From Phalacrocorax aristotelis (Eukaryota; Chordata; Aves; Suliformes; Phalacrocoracidae): a DNA stretch of 64,000 nt. Under the pieces are notes generated by a model. It ran no database searches. It had not been told where the DNA came from and saw nothing but the letters and a program-made list of their open reading frames with translations. Below are positions 35,369-46,540 of the stretch, one piece after another. The DNA is taken from the NCBI RefSeq assembly GCF_949628215.1, contig NC_134280.1, positions 1,188,501-1,252,500 on the forward strand. The letters run 5' to 3'. The position numbers were made by a program, and so were the translations under genes. Positions within the stretch are counted from its first letter, which is position 1, and every line of letters starts with the position of its first letter.

Positions 35369-37259
35369 GTGAACTGGAAATCCAGTTGCATAAATTACCC
35401 TAGGTCCCTCTTTGGTGACCACAGAGTGAGGTGGCGGCTGTAGCGCCCTGGGTATGGACAAAAGAAAGGCTCAGGAATGGGCGATAAACTCTATAAATGT
35501 AATGAAACAGCACAAGAAAATACATGTGCGAGTGGTCCTGGAGATGTTGAAGAAAGACTAAGCAGACTTTGGCGATGCCAGTTTCACAGTATTATATGGT
35601 ACAGCTCTGAGAGGGTTGAAAATCTAGCTTTTTGCTAAATGGCTGTCGCAATGCTTGCTGTGTCAGAACACAGCTATTTAGAGTTGTTCGCACGCTAAAA
35701 GAATATTACACTTCTCTTTGCATACTTTTAAAATGCCTGGATACTTAGCTCCTGAATGAGCACCCAGTATTTGCCTGTTTGAGTCTAGTTGTTATTTTCT
35801 ACCCCTTTTGCTAAAGTTTCTTCTTTCTTGCTTATAAATATGACTTGTTCAGCTGTGTTTTTGGCTCTGACCCTCTTCTTTCTCACCTCCTTTGGCTGGC
35901 AGTAGCTAGTCTGCCTCTGCGGCTGGGGGAGGCCAATTTTTCAAGTATACTTGCCTTTTGGTACTTGGCATCAAGAAGGCAGTAGATAGCACTAAGAGTC
36001 TAGCAACTGAGGTATTTTTGGTTTTGTAATTACCTGGTCAGAGGAAGAGGTGATAGTTGTATTCATATTTGGTTTTTTGCCTTAAAAAAGAGTGGGTTCT
36101 AACCTTCAGTCTCCCCTCTAATAACTGAGGAGCTACTCTTATGTTTTTTTCCAGAGTATTTTTGTTCTCTTGAACAAACAAAAAGGACCCGCCTGGCTGA
36201 AAGGCAGAGTGTTCCCTCCGTGGATTTTTGATTTTGCGGGGTGCCTCTCTCGGGTCACAGATGCCAGGGGGGTTCTGAAGCCTCCCCTGCAGCCAGGCTG
36301 TGATTCCTCTCGTTCCTGAGCTCGCGATGGTCCAGCCTGTACCGCCTCGCCGAGAGGAGGCTGCTTCTCACGTGGCTGTGTGAAAAATCGGGCTGTGTTC
36401 ACCTGGGAAAGAGGCATTTATCGATCCCCTTAAAGATTTTCCTCGTTAATCCATGGAATTTATACTGAATATAATTCCCGCTTTCAGTTAGCTGTAAGAA
36501 CCAAACTAAGAAAAAAAAAAAAAAAGGAAGAAGAGAAAAATATAATTGGTAGCCAAACTGCTAGTTACCGGAATAAGAGAATTCCTGCAGAAGCATTTAT
36601 TATAATGAGATTTCTTGCCAGATCTATGCTCTGGGCCTTCGCTTTTGCAGCAGTTAGGGGACCTCGGGAACTGCTGGGTGTTTTCCGCTGACACCGTGAA
36701 ATCCAGCGACACAGGGGCGCTTTCCTTGGGACGTTCCAGCTTTGGCTCCTGCCCATTTAGGCACCTTTGTCGGCAAAGCGCACCGTCGTGTCCAGGCCGT
36801 GCTCTCCTATGTGTGTGCGTGCAGCTTCCCTCAGGCTCAGCAGGATTTTTATGCCTCTGAGAGGGGCGGATTTGTCCCTCAGCTTATCTTAGAGTAAAAG
36901 GATCATCCCTTACTGGGGACAATAGTGCGGCTCTGGAATACTACATTTTAATAGTATATCTGGAGAACAACATCCTGTATTGATTTTTCATTTTATTTTG
37001 TTTTTCCTCAGGGCTTTTTTATTGGTATGATTATGTGAGTTTGCCTCCACCTGCTACCAAGCGCTTTCTTCCATCATATAGGCGATCATTTACATAAAGC
37101 CTAAAAGCAAGGGATAATAACAAATATTTGGCTATTTCATGAATTTTAAAATTGTTTTCATTATCAGAGATAAATATTTTTGCATAGCCTTCATTTCCTA
37201 CTGAATTTTTGACTACTATCTGTAAAGTAAAGTGAAAAAAAGGGAATTTCTTATTCCTC
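35369..37259. other. Unique non-coding DNA, no gene seen
   Basis: This includes GC-richer patches at 36230-36380 and 36640-36830 and an A15 tract at 36511-36525. No exon or transposon is recognisable. Confidence 0.45.
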
Positions 37260-37995
37260 TTCTTTTGGCTAGTATTTTACCTTTGCTTGAACATAAATGC
37301 TTTACAGTGAAAGCAATCCAATTAAAAGCAAGGAACCTGCTGCCAGTGCTGTTAACTTCCCAATAATATTACGGGACTTAAAAAAAAAAATCCAGTAATC
37401 TAACAGCCCAGATAGTTTCCACCAATCCTAGACAGATTTCTTTCAGCTCCGAGGAACTCGCACATTATATTAAAAAAAAAAATATTAAAAAAAGCTCTCT
37501 TCAGCTGTCACGCTGCTGTGGCAGAATTTAGTTCTGTTCTCAAGAGCTTCCTTGTCCCATGAGTGCAAAGACAATAGTACACTATATAGAGAGCCAATAA
37601 ATCAATTAGCTTTAACAGCCAGCGTTCAGGAAATGCATTTATTCTCTTCAATGAAAACACAGTTTTTACTTGTAGCCATACTTCATACTGTTAAGGTCAA
37701 TTTTTCATGTGGAAATTAAATCCAGCGGATGAAAAAATGCTTGTATATTCCATAAAGCAGGCAAGAACTGTTCTTACTGATGTGGGATCACAAGTTTGTT
37801 TTATTTGTAATTATCCTTCTTTAGAGTAATTGAGATTCTAAACAGCGGCTAATAGCTCGGCTGTCTCAAATTACTACTGCCTGTAACTTTACCTTTCCAA
37901 AAATAAGTGAGCTTTTCAATTGCAACACAACCACTAAAGCCTGGGTCATTTTAGAACAATTAATTGAGAGAGGTGATTAATAGCTTAATAATGGG
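37260..37995. other. Candidate conserved non-coding element cluster
   Basis: Low-CpG AT-rich sequence carries many TAAT/ATTA words: CCAATTAAAAGC at 37318-37329, AATCAATTAGC near 37601-37611, TTGTAATTATCC near 37805-37816 and ACAATTAATTGAG near 37957-37969. There is no repeat and no open frame of note. It resembles clustered developmental enhancers but is unproven. Confidence 0.3.
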
Positions 37996-38099
37996 CTGCG
38001 CTGTAAGTGCAGGGAAGGCGTAGAGAAGGAATATGCAATTTTGTATCCCTAAAACATCGCCTAATTGAAAACTCGGTGGTTAGCCTTCCGTGCATGCCC

Positions 38100-38299
38100 G
38101 AGACTTTTCTTTTGAGACCCGGGTTTGATGTCATCCGGGGCAACCGTAAATCTCCGCTTCCACTTAACCTCTTGGGTGCCGTGAGCCGAGTGGCCAGAGG
38201 AGTGCAGGGCTTGGGACACGGCCAGCGCCTGAAGGCAGGGAACGCTGGAGAGCCTTTAAACACGCAAGGCACCAGCTGTGCGACGGCGCTTGGATGCTG
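38100..38299. other. GC-rich islet
   Basis: A modest GC-rich patch carries CpGs (near 38115-38160 and 38278-38286). The open frames here have no domain. Confidence 0.3.
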
Positions 38300-38405
38300 T
38301 CCGTCCCATTTTACAGATGGAGGCATGAGGAAGGGAGGCCAGGCGAATCCACCCAGGCAAGGAGCCTGGGGAAGGGGAATTGGGATTTCCACTCCTGCGC
38401 TGCTT
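38300..38405 (-). repeat. Possible MIR-like SINE remnant
   Basis: TCCCATTTTACAGATGG at 38304-38320 followed by AGGCATGAGGAAGG matches the antisense central region of MIR-class SINEs ('CCCATTTTACAGATGAGGAAACTGAGG'-like). GAATTGGGATTTCC at about 38377-38390 falls where the MIR box-B antisense would lie. The match is partial and from memory. Confidence 0.4.
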
Positions 38406-38574
38406 CCTCTGCTTCAGAGGTTTCAACATCAGTATTCACAAGGCTGAGGGAAGTCTATGAGCTGCTCCCAAGGGGGAGGAAGGAAGCTGGAGAAGTGGAA
38501 ATGTAAAGGAAAAGGAGCAAGTTTATTAGCAATGGTCTTAAATTCTTTACATGGGAACCATCAGATCCAGGTTG

Positions 38575-38630
38575 CAAATTAAAAAAAACCAAACAGACAA
38601 ACAAAAACCTAAAAATAAATAAAATTAAAG
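38575..38630. repeat. A-rich low-complexity stretch
   Basis: This A-rich sequence has interspersed C, G and T (AAAAAAAACCAAACAGAC... and ATAAATAAAATTAAA). It is probably simple-sequence decay of an A tract. Confidence 0.7.
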
Positions 38631-38799
38631 GAGCACCGCTACTCGAGATCGTGCTGCCCAGGAAGCCTCAGCGAGACAGAAAAAAGCATGGTATGTTGCC
38701 TTGCTGAACGTACGGATGCTCCACGAGCAGATGCCGATGCCAAGCTGCGGCTGTGAAGCGGGGCTGGGTCTGTAAACGGTTACCGTCCACTTGTATAAG

Positions 38800-39290
38800 C
38801 GGGGATTCATCAAGGGAGACAGCGCCCGTCTGAGCCGAACAGGTCAGGGCCCTCCCCGCAAAGTGCTTTAGGAGCCAGCCTGGTGGGGGGTGAGCCCGCC
38901 TTCCGCTTCTGCCCGCGGGCGGGAAAAGCAAATTCTGTGCCGGGAAAGCAACTTTTGGTTCACGTCGCTGTTTCTGCCACTTTCCTGGCACAGCTCACGG
39001 AGGAGCAAGGCGAAACGTGCCTTCTCCGCGGCCATAGCGCACCACGACCACCGTGTTCTCTTCGCGGCGGGCCGGTGTCTCTGCCCCCTCCCTTTGGGAG
39101 GTTGTATTTGACTGAGGTTTCGTACCGGTGGGCCTGACGGTTTTGGTTCTTCCTCGGCCTCGGCGCACAAAGGGAGCGGTTTGAAGCTGCGTCAGTTTAT
39201 CTTACGCAGACCTCGGTTTTGGGGTCTCGCGCTGGCCGCTGCCCAGCTTGCACGGGGGGGGGTTTGCCCGCGACAGGCAACCCCCAGCCT
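38800..39290. other. CpG-bearing GC-rich islet
   Basis: A GC-rich region with CpGs at 38855-39070 and 39170-39270. A G-run of eight or more occurs near 39255. Frames are open on both strands without recognisable domains. It may be an eroded CpG island. Confidence 0.4.
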
Positions 39291-40959
39291 GCAGCCAATT
39301 CTAGGGGAAGTGCTGGGGCACTTTTGAAATTATAAATGCTGTGTGTTTTTTAAATGGTTCTGCCCAGGTTATCTGCTGCTGCGTTTAATCTTTCTGGAAC
39401 AGAGGGCTCAGGGCAATTGCACGTTTGGACAATTTAAAAATCTTTTTTGAAGGAGCATATTCATGCAGCGTTTATGGGGGAAAAAAAATTCTTTACAGCC
39501 TTTGTTCTCAAACTTTTGCTGACCCTTTGTATCTCTCATATTTATAGATCTCAGTTCTCACACAAATTTATCCTTGCTTGCTGCTACCCGTGCTGTTTAC
39601 AGACAGAACAGCACAAATCCTTCCGGGGATCCCTTCCAGCACTTGTTCTTGTATCTTGATTTTAATGCAAAAGCCAATGCAAGTGAGGCAAGCAGGGAGT
39701 TAAGATAAAATTGAGTCCCTTCTTTGTGTTCACAGGGAGAAGCGGGGACGGTTCTGGCCCTGCTTCACCTGCAGAGAAGCAAGACCTGAGCCCGTGCTGC
39801 ATGCTTCAAAAGGATGAGCTATCGTAAAAATATTATTTATGCTTGGTGGAAGTAAGTTTGAGTAAACTTCATTTTAAAACCAGATAATGCATTCATTTAC
39901 AGTAATTAATGCATCTTAAGCTATAGTAATTAGTTGTAATTATCATTTGGCCAGAGTACAGGTAGAACTTGGAGTGTGACTGTTCAGTCTGATATTTTTT
40001 TCATTTTCCATAGACAAAGCAATGTCTGCAACATGTGAAGACATCCTAGAACAGCAGATATGTCTGTATAGCTTTGCATATTGGATATCAATGGAAAGGT
40101 TCTCAAAAATCTCACGAAAACCAATTCATACTGTCTTGCAGCATTGCAGGGGCAATATTCTTCAGACGGGGGACTGGTCTTGGGCAGTAGCTCCAGAATA
40201 CGAGCAGAAAGCCTGTGCTTTGCACCGCTTTTACTTGTGCAGGGTTTAGGAGAGCTCGTGCGGCAGAGGACAGCAAGAAGCAGCAATCTGGGAGTCCCAA
40301 TGAGAACGGTAGAACTTGTTAAGGAAGCTGAGCATGCCCTAAGTACTGGAGCATTAGACGTCATACTGGCACTGCAAGGGGGAAATTGGGTGGGAAGGGA
40401 TTTTGTAAATCTCTGCCGCTGTAGTTGACCTCATGCTGAGTTTCCTCAGACTCGGGTCAATAATGAACACATTTATTCTCTCCTTTTTGTCTGAGAAGTC
40501 CATCAGAGAGAGTGAATGGAGGTAAATAGAACAGGGCTCTGAAAAGGAAGCAGAAAATAAGATTTTTGTTGCAGCATTTGCATAAGAGTCATTTTGCAAA
40601 ATTGCTTGGAAATAATAGGAGGAGGAGATGAGGATGAATAGGTTAAGTAGAAGGACAGTCAATTTTTAGTCATGTTAGAAGTGGTAGTGTTGTCTCCTCT
40701 CTTTGTAGTTGTCCTCACGTAAAGAGCGGAGTTTATGGCAAGGCTACGTGAGCGATATTAACTGAACAAGGTGTGAAAAGCTAGAGGAAGAGTGCCCTGT
40801 GGTGCCAGCCCAGGAGGTGCCTGGTCAGGAGAGAAGACTGTGAGGCCATTATTAATCCTTCAAAAAACATATTTTAGAAACTCTCACAAAACCCTGGTGC
40901 TTAGGGCTTGACTCTAAGATGTTGGAGATCCTCCCAGCTTGCTGAAGGAATGAGGGTTG
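39291..40959. other. AT-rich unique DNA with homeodomain cluster
   Basis: Three TAATTA cores fall within 40 bp at 39903-39908, 39927-39932 and 39937-39942. The segment 40010-40430 is open in short frames on both strands, and a TTTTTTTCATTTTCCATAG acceptor-like tract precedes it at about 39993-40013. No matching donor or protein similarity is recognised, so I call no exon. Confidence 0.35.
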
Positions 40960-41700
40960 ACTTCATGTCGGCGTGCCCTTGGTTTTCGTGTGGGTGGGGG
41001 TGTGACCCCTCAGTCTCTGGGCGGGACCTGCCTGCAGTTGGGCAGCCGTCGCCGCGGGATGGAGGTGGTGCCGGGTCTCACCCCGAGCCATGCCTGTCCG
41101 CGGGCAGCTCCCTACCGCCCCAGCACCCACCAGCTAGAGACGGGCGTATTTTTCCTAAGGGTCAGAAAGCATCCCAAAGCAACGCGTTTGTGTTGGCCAG
41201 CCGTACGCTGGTGTCTGCTGTGATTTGCACGGGCGGCGAGAGTGGGCAACCTGGCACGAGGGGGGGCTGTGTGGGCCAAGAGCGGTGCAGGAATAACCCA
41301 TCTCAAGGACAGCTTGGGCATGGCAATCCGATTTTTTTTTGCGTGCCAAAGGTGAAGAACCACGTGCAAAGGACTTGCCCCCTCAATACTTTTTAGTAGG
41401 TATGTTGACTATTTCACAGATTAATTGCCAGCTGACATCCAGGTAGAACTCGCTGCTCTATTCAAAACAACATCAGCTGGCTCGTCCCATTCTTTTTTTT
41501 GCATTTGAATCTGTGCTTACAAATGGTGAGTGGTTAGCAAGCCCTGCCTCACCCCTCCGAGCACACGCGCGGGCGGGTGCTGTTGAGGGGAGGGGACACG
41601 GATCCGGTTCCCGCACGCGGGCCGCGGCTGCGCGCAGACCAAGGCAGACGGAGGCCGTCCGTGGGGCGTTACAGGCAAAGCTCTCCGCTGTCTAGAGTGT
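40960..41700. other. Two GC-rich islets
   Basis: GC-rich patches at 40960-41290 and 41545-41700 are separated by AT-rich sequence. The second contains GCACACGCGCGGGCGGG and GCGGGCCGCGGCTGCGCGC. Frames are open on both strands without domains. No promoter or exon is supported. Confidence 0.4.
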
Positions 41701-42689
41701 CCCTGAGGCTGTCCTTTACCGGACTTTTATTTCTTTGTATGTTTTTGTTTCCCTCCTACTATTGCGATGTCAGCAAAGAATATTATTTAGAGAGAACTAA
41801 CTCATTTTTGAATAATTTCATTGTTAGCAAATTCATCAAGCACCTGAAGTTTCTTTATTTTTTCACCTTATGCCATCAGAAGTATTTATGTAAAATTTTA
41901 ATATTAAATATAACAATAACGAGTAACCATGTCTAAACTGATAGAAACATGTTTATTATATGCTATTTTTTCTGAGGACAGCATCAGGTTTGGAAAGATT
42001 TTAAATTCATGCTTGAAATGTATTGATTAGCGAGACTTAATTTTTCTTTAGCTCTCTCTGATAGTGTTGTAAATATTTTCATTTGTTACGCATAACAAAA
42101 TATACATTAATCTGTCAGAATATAAATGGTTTTCTTCTGGCCACTATGGCTTGAGGGATTTATTCTGAGTCAGTCATGTTACTGTTTGCCCTCAGGATGT
42201 ATAATATATATTTTAAGGGAATGTGGATTACTGTAAGACACTTATATTATTTGTGTGATTAATATTAGCGTTACAATGAATGAGGTCCTGTGGTCTTACT
42301 TTGCTCTTATAGTGACTTAATCATTTCTCACAACAGTGAAGTCATCTTAATAAAACATTCCATATAGTAGTTTGTTTTTTCTCAGATATGACAAATGTAG
42401 CTGCAGTAAGATGTGAATTTTCTGTTATTAAATATACAGTATCATGAATTTAATTTACTGTAAGACATGTACATGATATCATTATGTAGCAGAGTGAAAT
42501 TTGAATTCAAGCCCATTTCTCCTAGCCCGGGTGGGACTGGAAGGAAGACTACAGTGAAACAGTATATTTTTGCAGTTCATTTCTCAGCACAGCCGTCTTA
42601 TTCCTGAAGTTCTGGATGTGGAATTTCATGTGCTGGAGAAGGTCAGTCCTGTAGAGGCATATTTAAAGCTTCACGTGTGTAATTTGCCA
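41701..42689. other. AT-rich block with a repeated 13-mer
   Basis: This is very AT-rich. The word TTACTGTAAGACA occurs at 42228-42240 and 42455-42467 in the same orientation. TAATATATATTTTAA near 42202-42216 is nearly self-complementary. It is enhancer-like in texture. No gene is seen. Confidence 0.35.
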
Positions 42690-42971
42690 CGATAGGTGCA
42701 CACTCGGCCCCCCGCGTCCCCCGGGTTTCAGCACCGCATCTTCTCTTCCCTCACCCCGAGCGCGTGGTCCGTCCGTGAGGGGGGGACCTGTCCTCCATCT
42801 GTCGGCAGGTGGGACAGGAGGCAGCGTGCTGAAGGGTGGACGTGTGGAGTCCAGTTTAAGCAGTGAAACCCGTGGTGGTGGGGAGATTAAGGCCGACCCT
42901 TCCCTTCTGTGTTCTGCTCCTTTCTACACCGCGTCGAGAGCCCTGCCTCGCTGGCCGCAGGGTGGGCACAA
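42690..42971. other. GC-rich islet abutting a CR1 tail
   Basis: A GC-rich patch ends at the 3' terminus of the minus-strand CR1. It contains CCCCCGCGTCCCCCGGG near 42709-42725. No exon is recognised. Confidence 0.35.
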
Positions 42972-43146
42972 CCATAGAATCATTAAGGTTGGAAAAGACC
43001 TCTAGGATCATCAAGTCCAACCCCCAGCCCAATGCCCCCAGGCCTCCTAAACCATGACCTGAAGTGCCACGTCTACACGTCTTTTAAATACCCCCAGGGA
43101 TGGCGACTCTACCACCTCTCTGGGCAGCCTGTGCCAGGGCCTGACC
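42972..43146 (-). mobile_element. CR1 LINE 3' end
   Basis: On the minus strand this segment encodes the CR1 ORF2 terminus LPREVVESPSLGVFKRR and then the 3' UTR. At the left it finishes with the sequence complementary to the CR1 3' end: ATAGAATCATTAAGGTTGGA from 42974, then GACCTCTAGGATCATCAAG. Only one copy of the terminal octamer unit is evident. It is severely 5'-truncated. Recognisable CR1 similarity stops near 43146; what lies to the right is discussed as a finding. Confidence 0.9.
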
Positions 43147-43310
43147 AAGTCCCAGCTCATTGCGGATGTTCTCAGGGGATGAAACATCCCAAGTGAAATT
43201 GGGGTCCTTGGCAAAGGGTGGCCCACGGGCAGTCTTGGCCCACCGCCTTGCCTGAGCAAGGTGGAGGATAGCTGCTGCAGTGGCGTCGTGAAGTCCAACC
43301 ACCGCCGCGT
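43147..43310 (-). other. Unfamiliar sequence joined to the CR1 tail
   Basis: The minus frame that contains the CR1 C-terminus stays open through this segment to 43298, but the upstream residues do not look like the usual CR1 ORF2 region. The DNA is GC-rich. It may be a diverged CR1 subfamily, a template-switch chimera or a pre-existing flank. Confidence 0.4.
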
Positions 43311-44229
43311 GTCTCCTGGTGGGTGAGCTGCTCTCTGATTAAATTATTTACTCGCGTTACTTCCTAACTGCCATCAATGCCTTCCTGGTTAAATCTTAAA
43401 CGAGCTACTTCTGGGATTCCATTTGTCCATGGGTTTGTGGCATGTGTTTTGGTGGCGGAGCGTCAAAAGTGCTGGGCTCCCGCGCCCGGCCCGGGCAGGG
43501 GAAGCACACGGGAGTTACCGCTTCTTGTTAAGCAGCGAGCATCTGTGTATTGTTTTAATTAGCCTTTAGGTATGTCCACTGTGACTGTAGCAGCACAGCG
43601 AAAGGCTGGCCAGGTACTCTTATACTTCTTCAAAATCAGTATGTCAATAAGAGGTATTACACGCAGGAGCGGGCCGTGCGGTTGGGTATGCCGTATTTGC
43701 TGTGATGGCCATTACCCTGCACAAAAACCCCAGTGAAACACGTATACCGCGTGTTGTAAACATTCAGTTAGACAAACTCCCCCCTGAACAGGGTATCTGT
43801 ACCCTTTCCGAGCGCCTGATCGCTTAGGGAAAAGTCTCACTAGATAAATCATCTTTGCACTATCTCTAGGTTCAAGCCCTTCCCCCCGGTGTGGGGCAGG
43901 AGCCCCGTCCTCTCCAAAAGCACCATGTCCCCAGCGAGAGATGTGCTAGAGCCCGAGAAAGGGCTTGGAGCGGAGAACGAGCTCGTGTGTGGCAGAGGTG
44001 GTCAGATCTCGTGCCTACGGTGCACAGATATTGCCCCTAAAATCACGCCCCGGTACTGGCTGCGTCATCAGCGCTGCCTTACGGAGCAGCAAGTGATGGG
44101 TGTCCAGAAAGCAGAGTCCCTTCTCCAAAGCTTTGGAAACAGCTTCTGCAGCGTAAACAGGCGCTTCATGAAAGAACCTCGGTAAAACCCTGGCCTTCTT
44201 ACTTAGCAAATACGTATCGTGCATTTTAC
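43311..44229. other. Unique non-coding DNA, no gene seen
   Basis: Composition is mixed, with a small GC-rich patch at 43470-43510 (CCCGCGCCCGGCCCGGGC). The frame 43889-44185 has no recognisable domain. Confidence 0.45.
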
Positions 44230-44960
44230 GGTTTAAAAGTACTTAAAATTATCATGCTTCCAGTGAAAGTTGTCTACAGTGCAAAAGAATGATGTTGCTA
44301 ATTACAATAAATTCAGCTAGGATACGGTGGACAAGAGCTTTAAAAACTTCAGAAACATCAATTAAAGCCCAAGTTCTGTGCAATAAGCATCAAAAATTGA
44401 TAAAAACTCAAATTTCGGTTTTTAGATTTAGTGTTTAAATCAATCAACTGCAAACAAGATTTAATTAAAGAATATTATTTCAAAGTGTAATTACCTACTG
44501 GGATTAGAATGAACCTCTATTGCCCATAATGTTCTCCTACTGTGATCCCACACTGAAAAATGTTGAGTTTTAGATTAATATGCATCTTGTAAGTACAAGT
44601 CCTAATCTCAATCTTAAAGGACATTTAAAACACACTTGGAACCTTCTATGCAATCAAGCACAGTGTGACTACAATGTCCACCATGCTAAATTTGTGATTA
44701 CATTTTTTATGTGCATGATTTAAATCGCTTTAGCAGCCGTCCAGGGAGCATTTTACCCTGCATATTAATTACACAAAGGCTTTGTCATGTGAGGGTCTCA
44801 GTGGTCATGGTCTGTAATCCAGCTCATTTGAACTGTGAGTACAGTTTTTGAGCATGCTGTGCACATCAAGCTCAGCTTTAAAGCTAGAATATGCTGAGAT
44901 GGTTAACAGGTATGGTTCCTGCTTAAGGAATGAATGCCATTTATTTAGTGACATCTGCAA
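44230..44960. other. Candidate conserved non-coding element cluster
   Basis: This is a long low-CpG AT-rich block. It holds GCTAATTACAATAAATTC near 44297-44314, AACATCAATTAAAGCCC near 44355-44371, TTTAATTAAAG near 44460-44470, GTGTAATTACC near 44485-44495 and the SOX/TCF palindrome at 44773-44785. It has no repeats and no meaningful open frame. It is among the most enhancer-like stretches in the window by texture; conservation is untested. Confidence 0.35.
44773..44785. promoter_or_regulatory. Inverted SOX/TCF-type site pair
   Basis: ACAAAG (44773-44778), a single G, and CTTTGT (44780-44785) form a perfect 13-bp palindrome. Each arm matches the HMG-box core used by SOX and TCF/LEF proteins. 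SOX9-type dimers favour inverted pairs with a few bases of spacing, so this close packing is unusual. Binding is not shown. Confidence 0.4.
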
Positions 44961-46020
44961 ACTGATTGCTTAAAAATCTGAAACTGAAAAAGGGTGCTCA
45001 CAAAGCTTTTGCAAATACATGGAAAGACCAGTTCTGGTGTTCCAGCATCTGGTTAGCTCCAAAAAGCAAAATCCCAGTAAAAAATGCTAGAAAGCAGCCA
45101 CAATTCTTGCTCAAATAGATACTGGCGGTATTCTTTTGATTCAAGCTATTAGTAGTTAAAACTACTTGGTACTTAATATTTTTCAATTACTTCTTTACTT
45201 CCTTTTCACCTGAATAACCTTTCCTCTTTAAAAAAATATTTCATCTAGTCCAGGTTTGGTTTTATTTTTTTATTTGTCCATCTTACTTAGATCGTAAACT
45301 CTTAGTCTGCAAGGAATGTGCTGCTGCCTACAGTGCTGCAAATCAATCAAGTGCAAGTATAATAAAGCCGTAGTAAATATTTTGATACACATGCCTTTCT
45401 CTGCATGTATGTATTTTTTTTCTAGAGTCTGCTTTAGTTATTCTAAAGTCTGTCACTATAGTACCTATGAAAAAGCATGCCTCATGGTTAAATTTAGGAA
45501 TACAAGAGGCGAAAGAGCTGGTGGGATGCCGCAGTACCCCGTTCCAGGGCAGGGGACCAGGCTGACCCGCTCTGCCAGGGGCACTGGCGCAGGCCTATTC
45601 CGATCAACAGACTTCTCCTGTCAACAAAGAGACCAGGGTTTGCTTTTTTAGTTCAGTCATAGACCAGATTCTGCAATCTTTAATTATTTCTCACTTAGGA
45701 AACACTTTATTGAAGCCGTAAGTAGGCCATATTTTTATTATTCTAATGAGATTCATGGGACTCATCACGTAGCAGAGGAAGACTTGGAACATCCAATTCC
45801 TCTCCTTTTGCACAAGAACAAAATGAGACTGACGATAGGTAAAAATGGCACTCAAACCTTCAGAAAAGGCGCTTTTTGGACAAACCTGTGCGAGTGGTTT
45901 GTGGAAGGCGTTGCCGTGCAAAGCCAGCCTACAGGAAGACTCGCAAGGACTTGAGAGAGGGCTGTGTTTCTCTGCTAATGTTTATTCCGAGTCGTTAATG
46001 ATTAACACTGATTTTTTTTT
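44961..46020. other. Unique non-coding DNA, no gene seen
   Basis: AT-rich sequence with short T runs (for example about 46011-46024). No exon or transposon is recognised. The frames at 45316-45651 and 45691-45921 are anonymous. Confidence 0.45.
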
Positions 46021-46540
46021 TTTTGGTAGAGCTCCCAGCCCTGGTTGCTGGCAGCTGGCTGCCAGGAGCCCCTCTCACAGCCAGGAGCCCCTCTCACAGT
46101 GCTCAGCCAAAGTGCCCCGGTGGCCCCGTGTGATGAGCTGTGCCCGTTCTCAGCAGATGCCACAGCTCCGGAGGTGGAGGGGGCTCCTCGCCCGCCCCTC
46201 CTGCGGCCGGGGGACCAGGGGCAGGGCGGAGTGAAAGGGCAGCCCAGCACAGAAGGCTTGGCTTTGCCGATTCCCCCTGCACCTCCCGCACCTCCCGCTC
46301 GCCCCGCGGTGTCCCCGGGCGGGGAGCGGGCTGCAGCCAGGTCTGCCTCCGCACACCTTCGCCGGGAAGGACGAGGAGCTGCAGGCATCACGGGGAGGAG
46401 AGAACAGAAAAGGTCGCTGTAGTGAATCATGCAGAATTCCCCAGGAAAAGTGCCGTATTCGGTGTTTGCTGCCCGCAGGAGAGCCTTGCCAGGCTTTCCC
46501 ACTGTGCAGGACGAGGAGGGCGGGTGCTGTGCAGCGACCA
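46021..46540. other. GC-rich islet with short tandem repeats
   Basis: GC-rich DNA contains a perfect 19-bp tandem duplication at 46062-46099 and a 9-bp duplication GCACCTCCC at 46279-46287 and 46288-46296. Overlapping frames on both strands give Pro/Ala/Arg-rich peptides without domains. CpGs occur in the right half (46300-46380). No exon is called. Confidence 0.45.
46062..46099. repeat. Perfect 2 x 19-bp tandem repeat
   Basis: CCAGGAGCCCCTCTCACAG occurs at 46062-46080 and again at 46081-46099 without mismatch. It looks like a recent slippage duplication. Confidence 0.95.

Noticed and set aside
39993..40436. Possible exon preceded by a pyrimidine tract and AG
   Set aside because: The frames downstream have no protein similarity and no clear donor site; both strands are equally open.
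43586..43604. TAGCAGCACAGCG word resembling the miR-15/16 seed region
   Set aside because: No complementary arm within 80 nt on either side, so no precursor hairpin.
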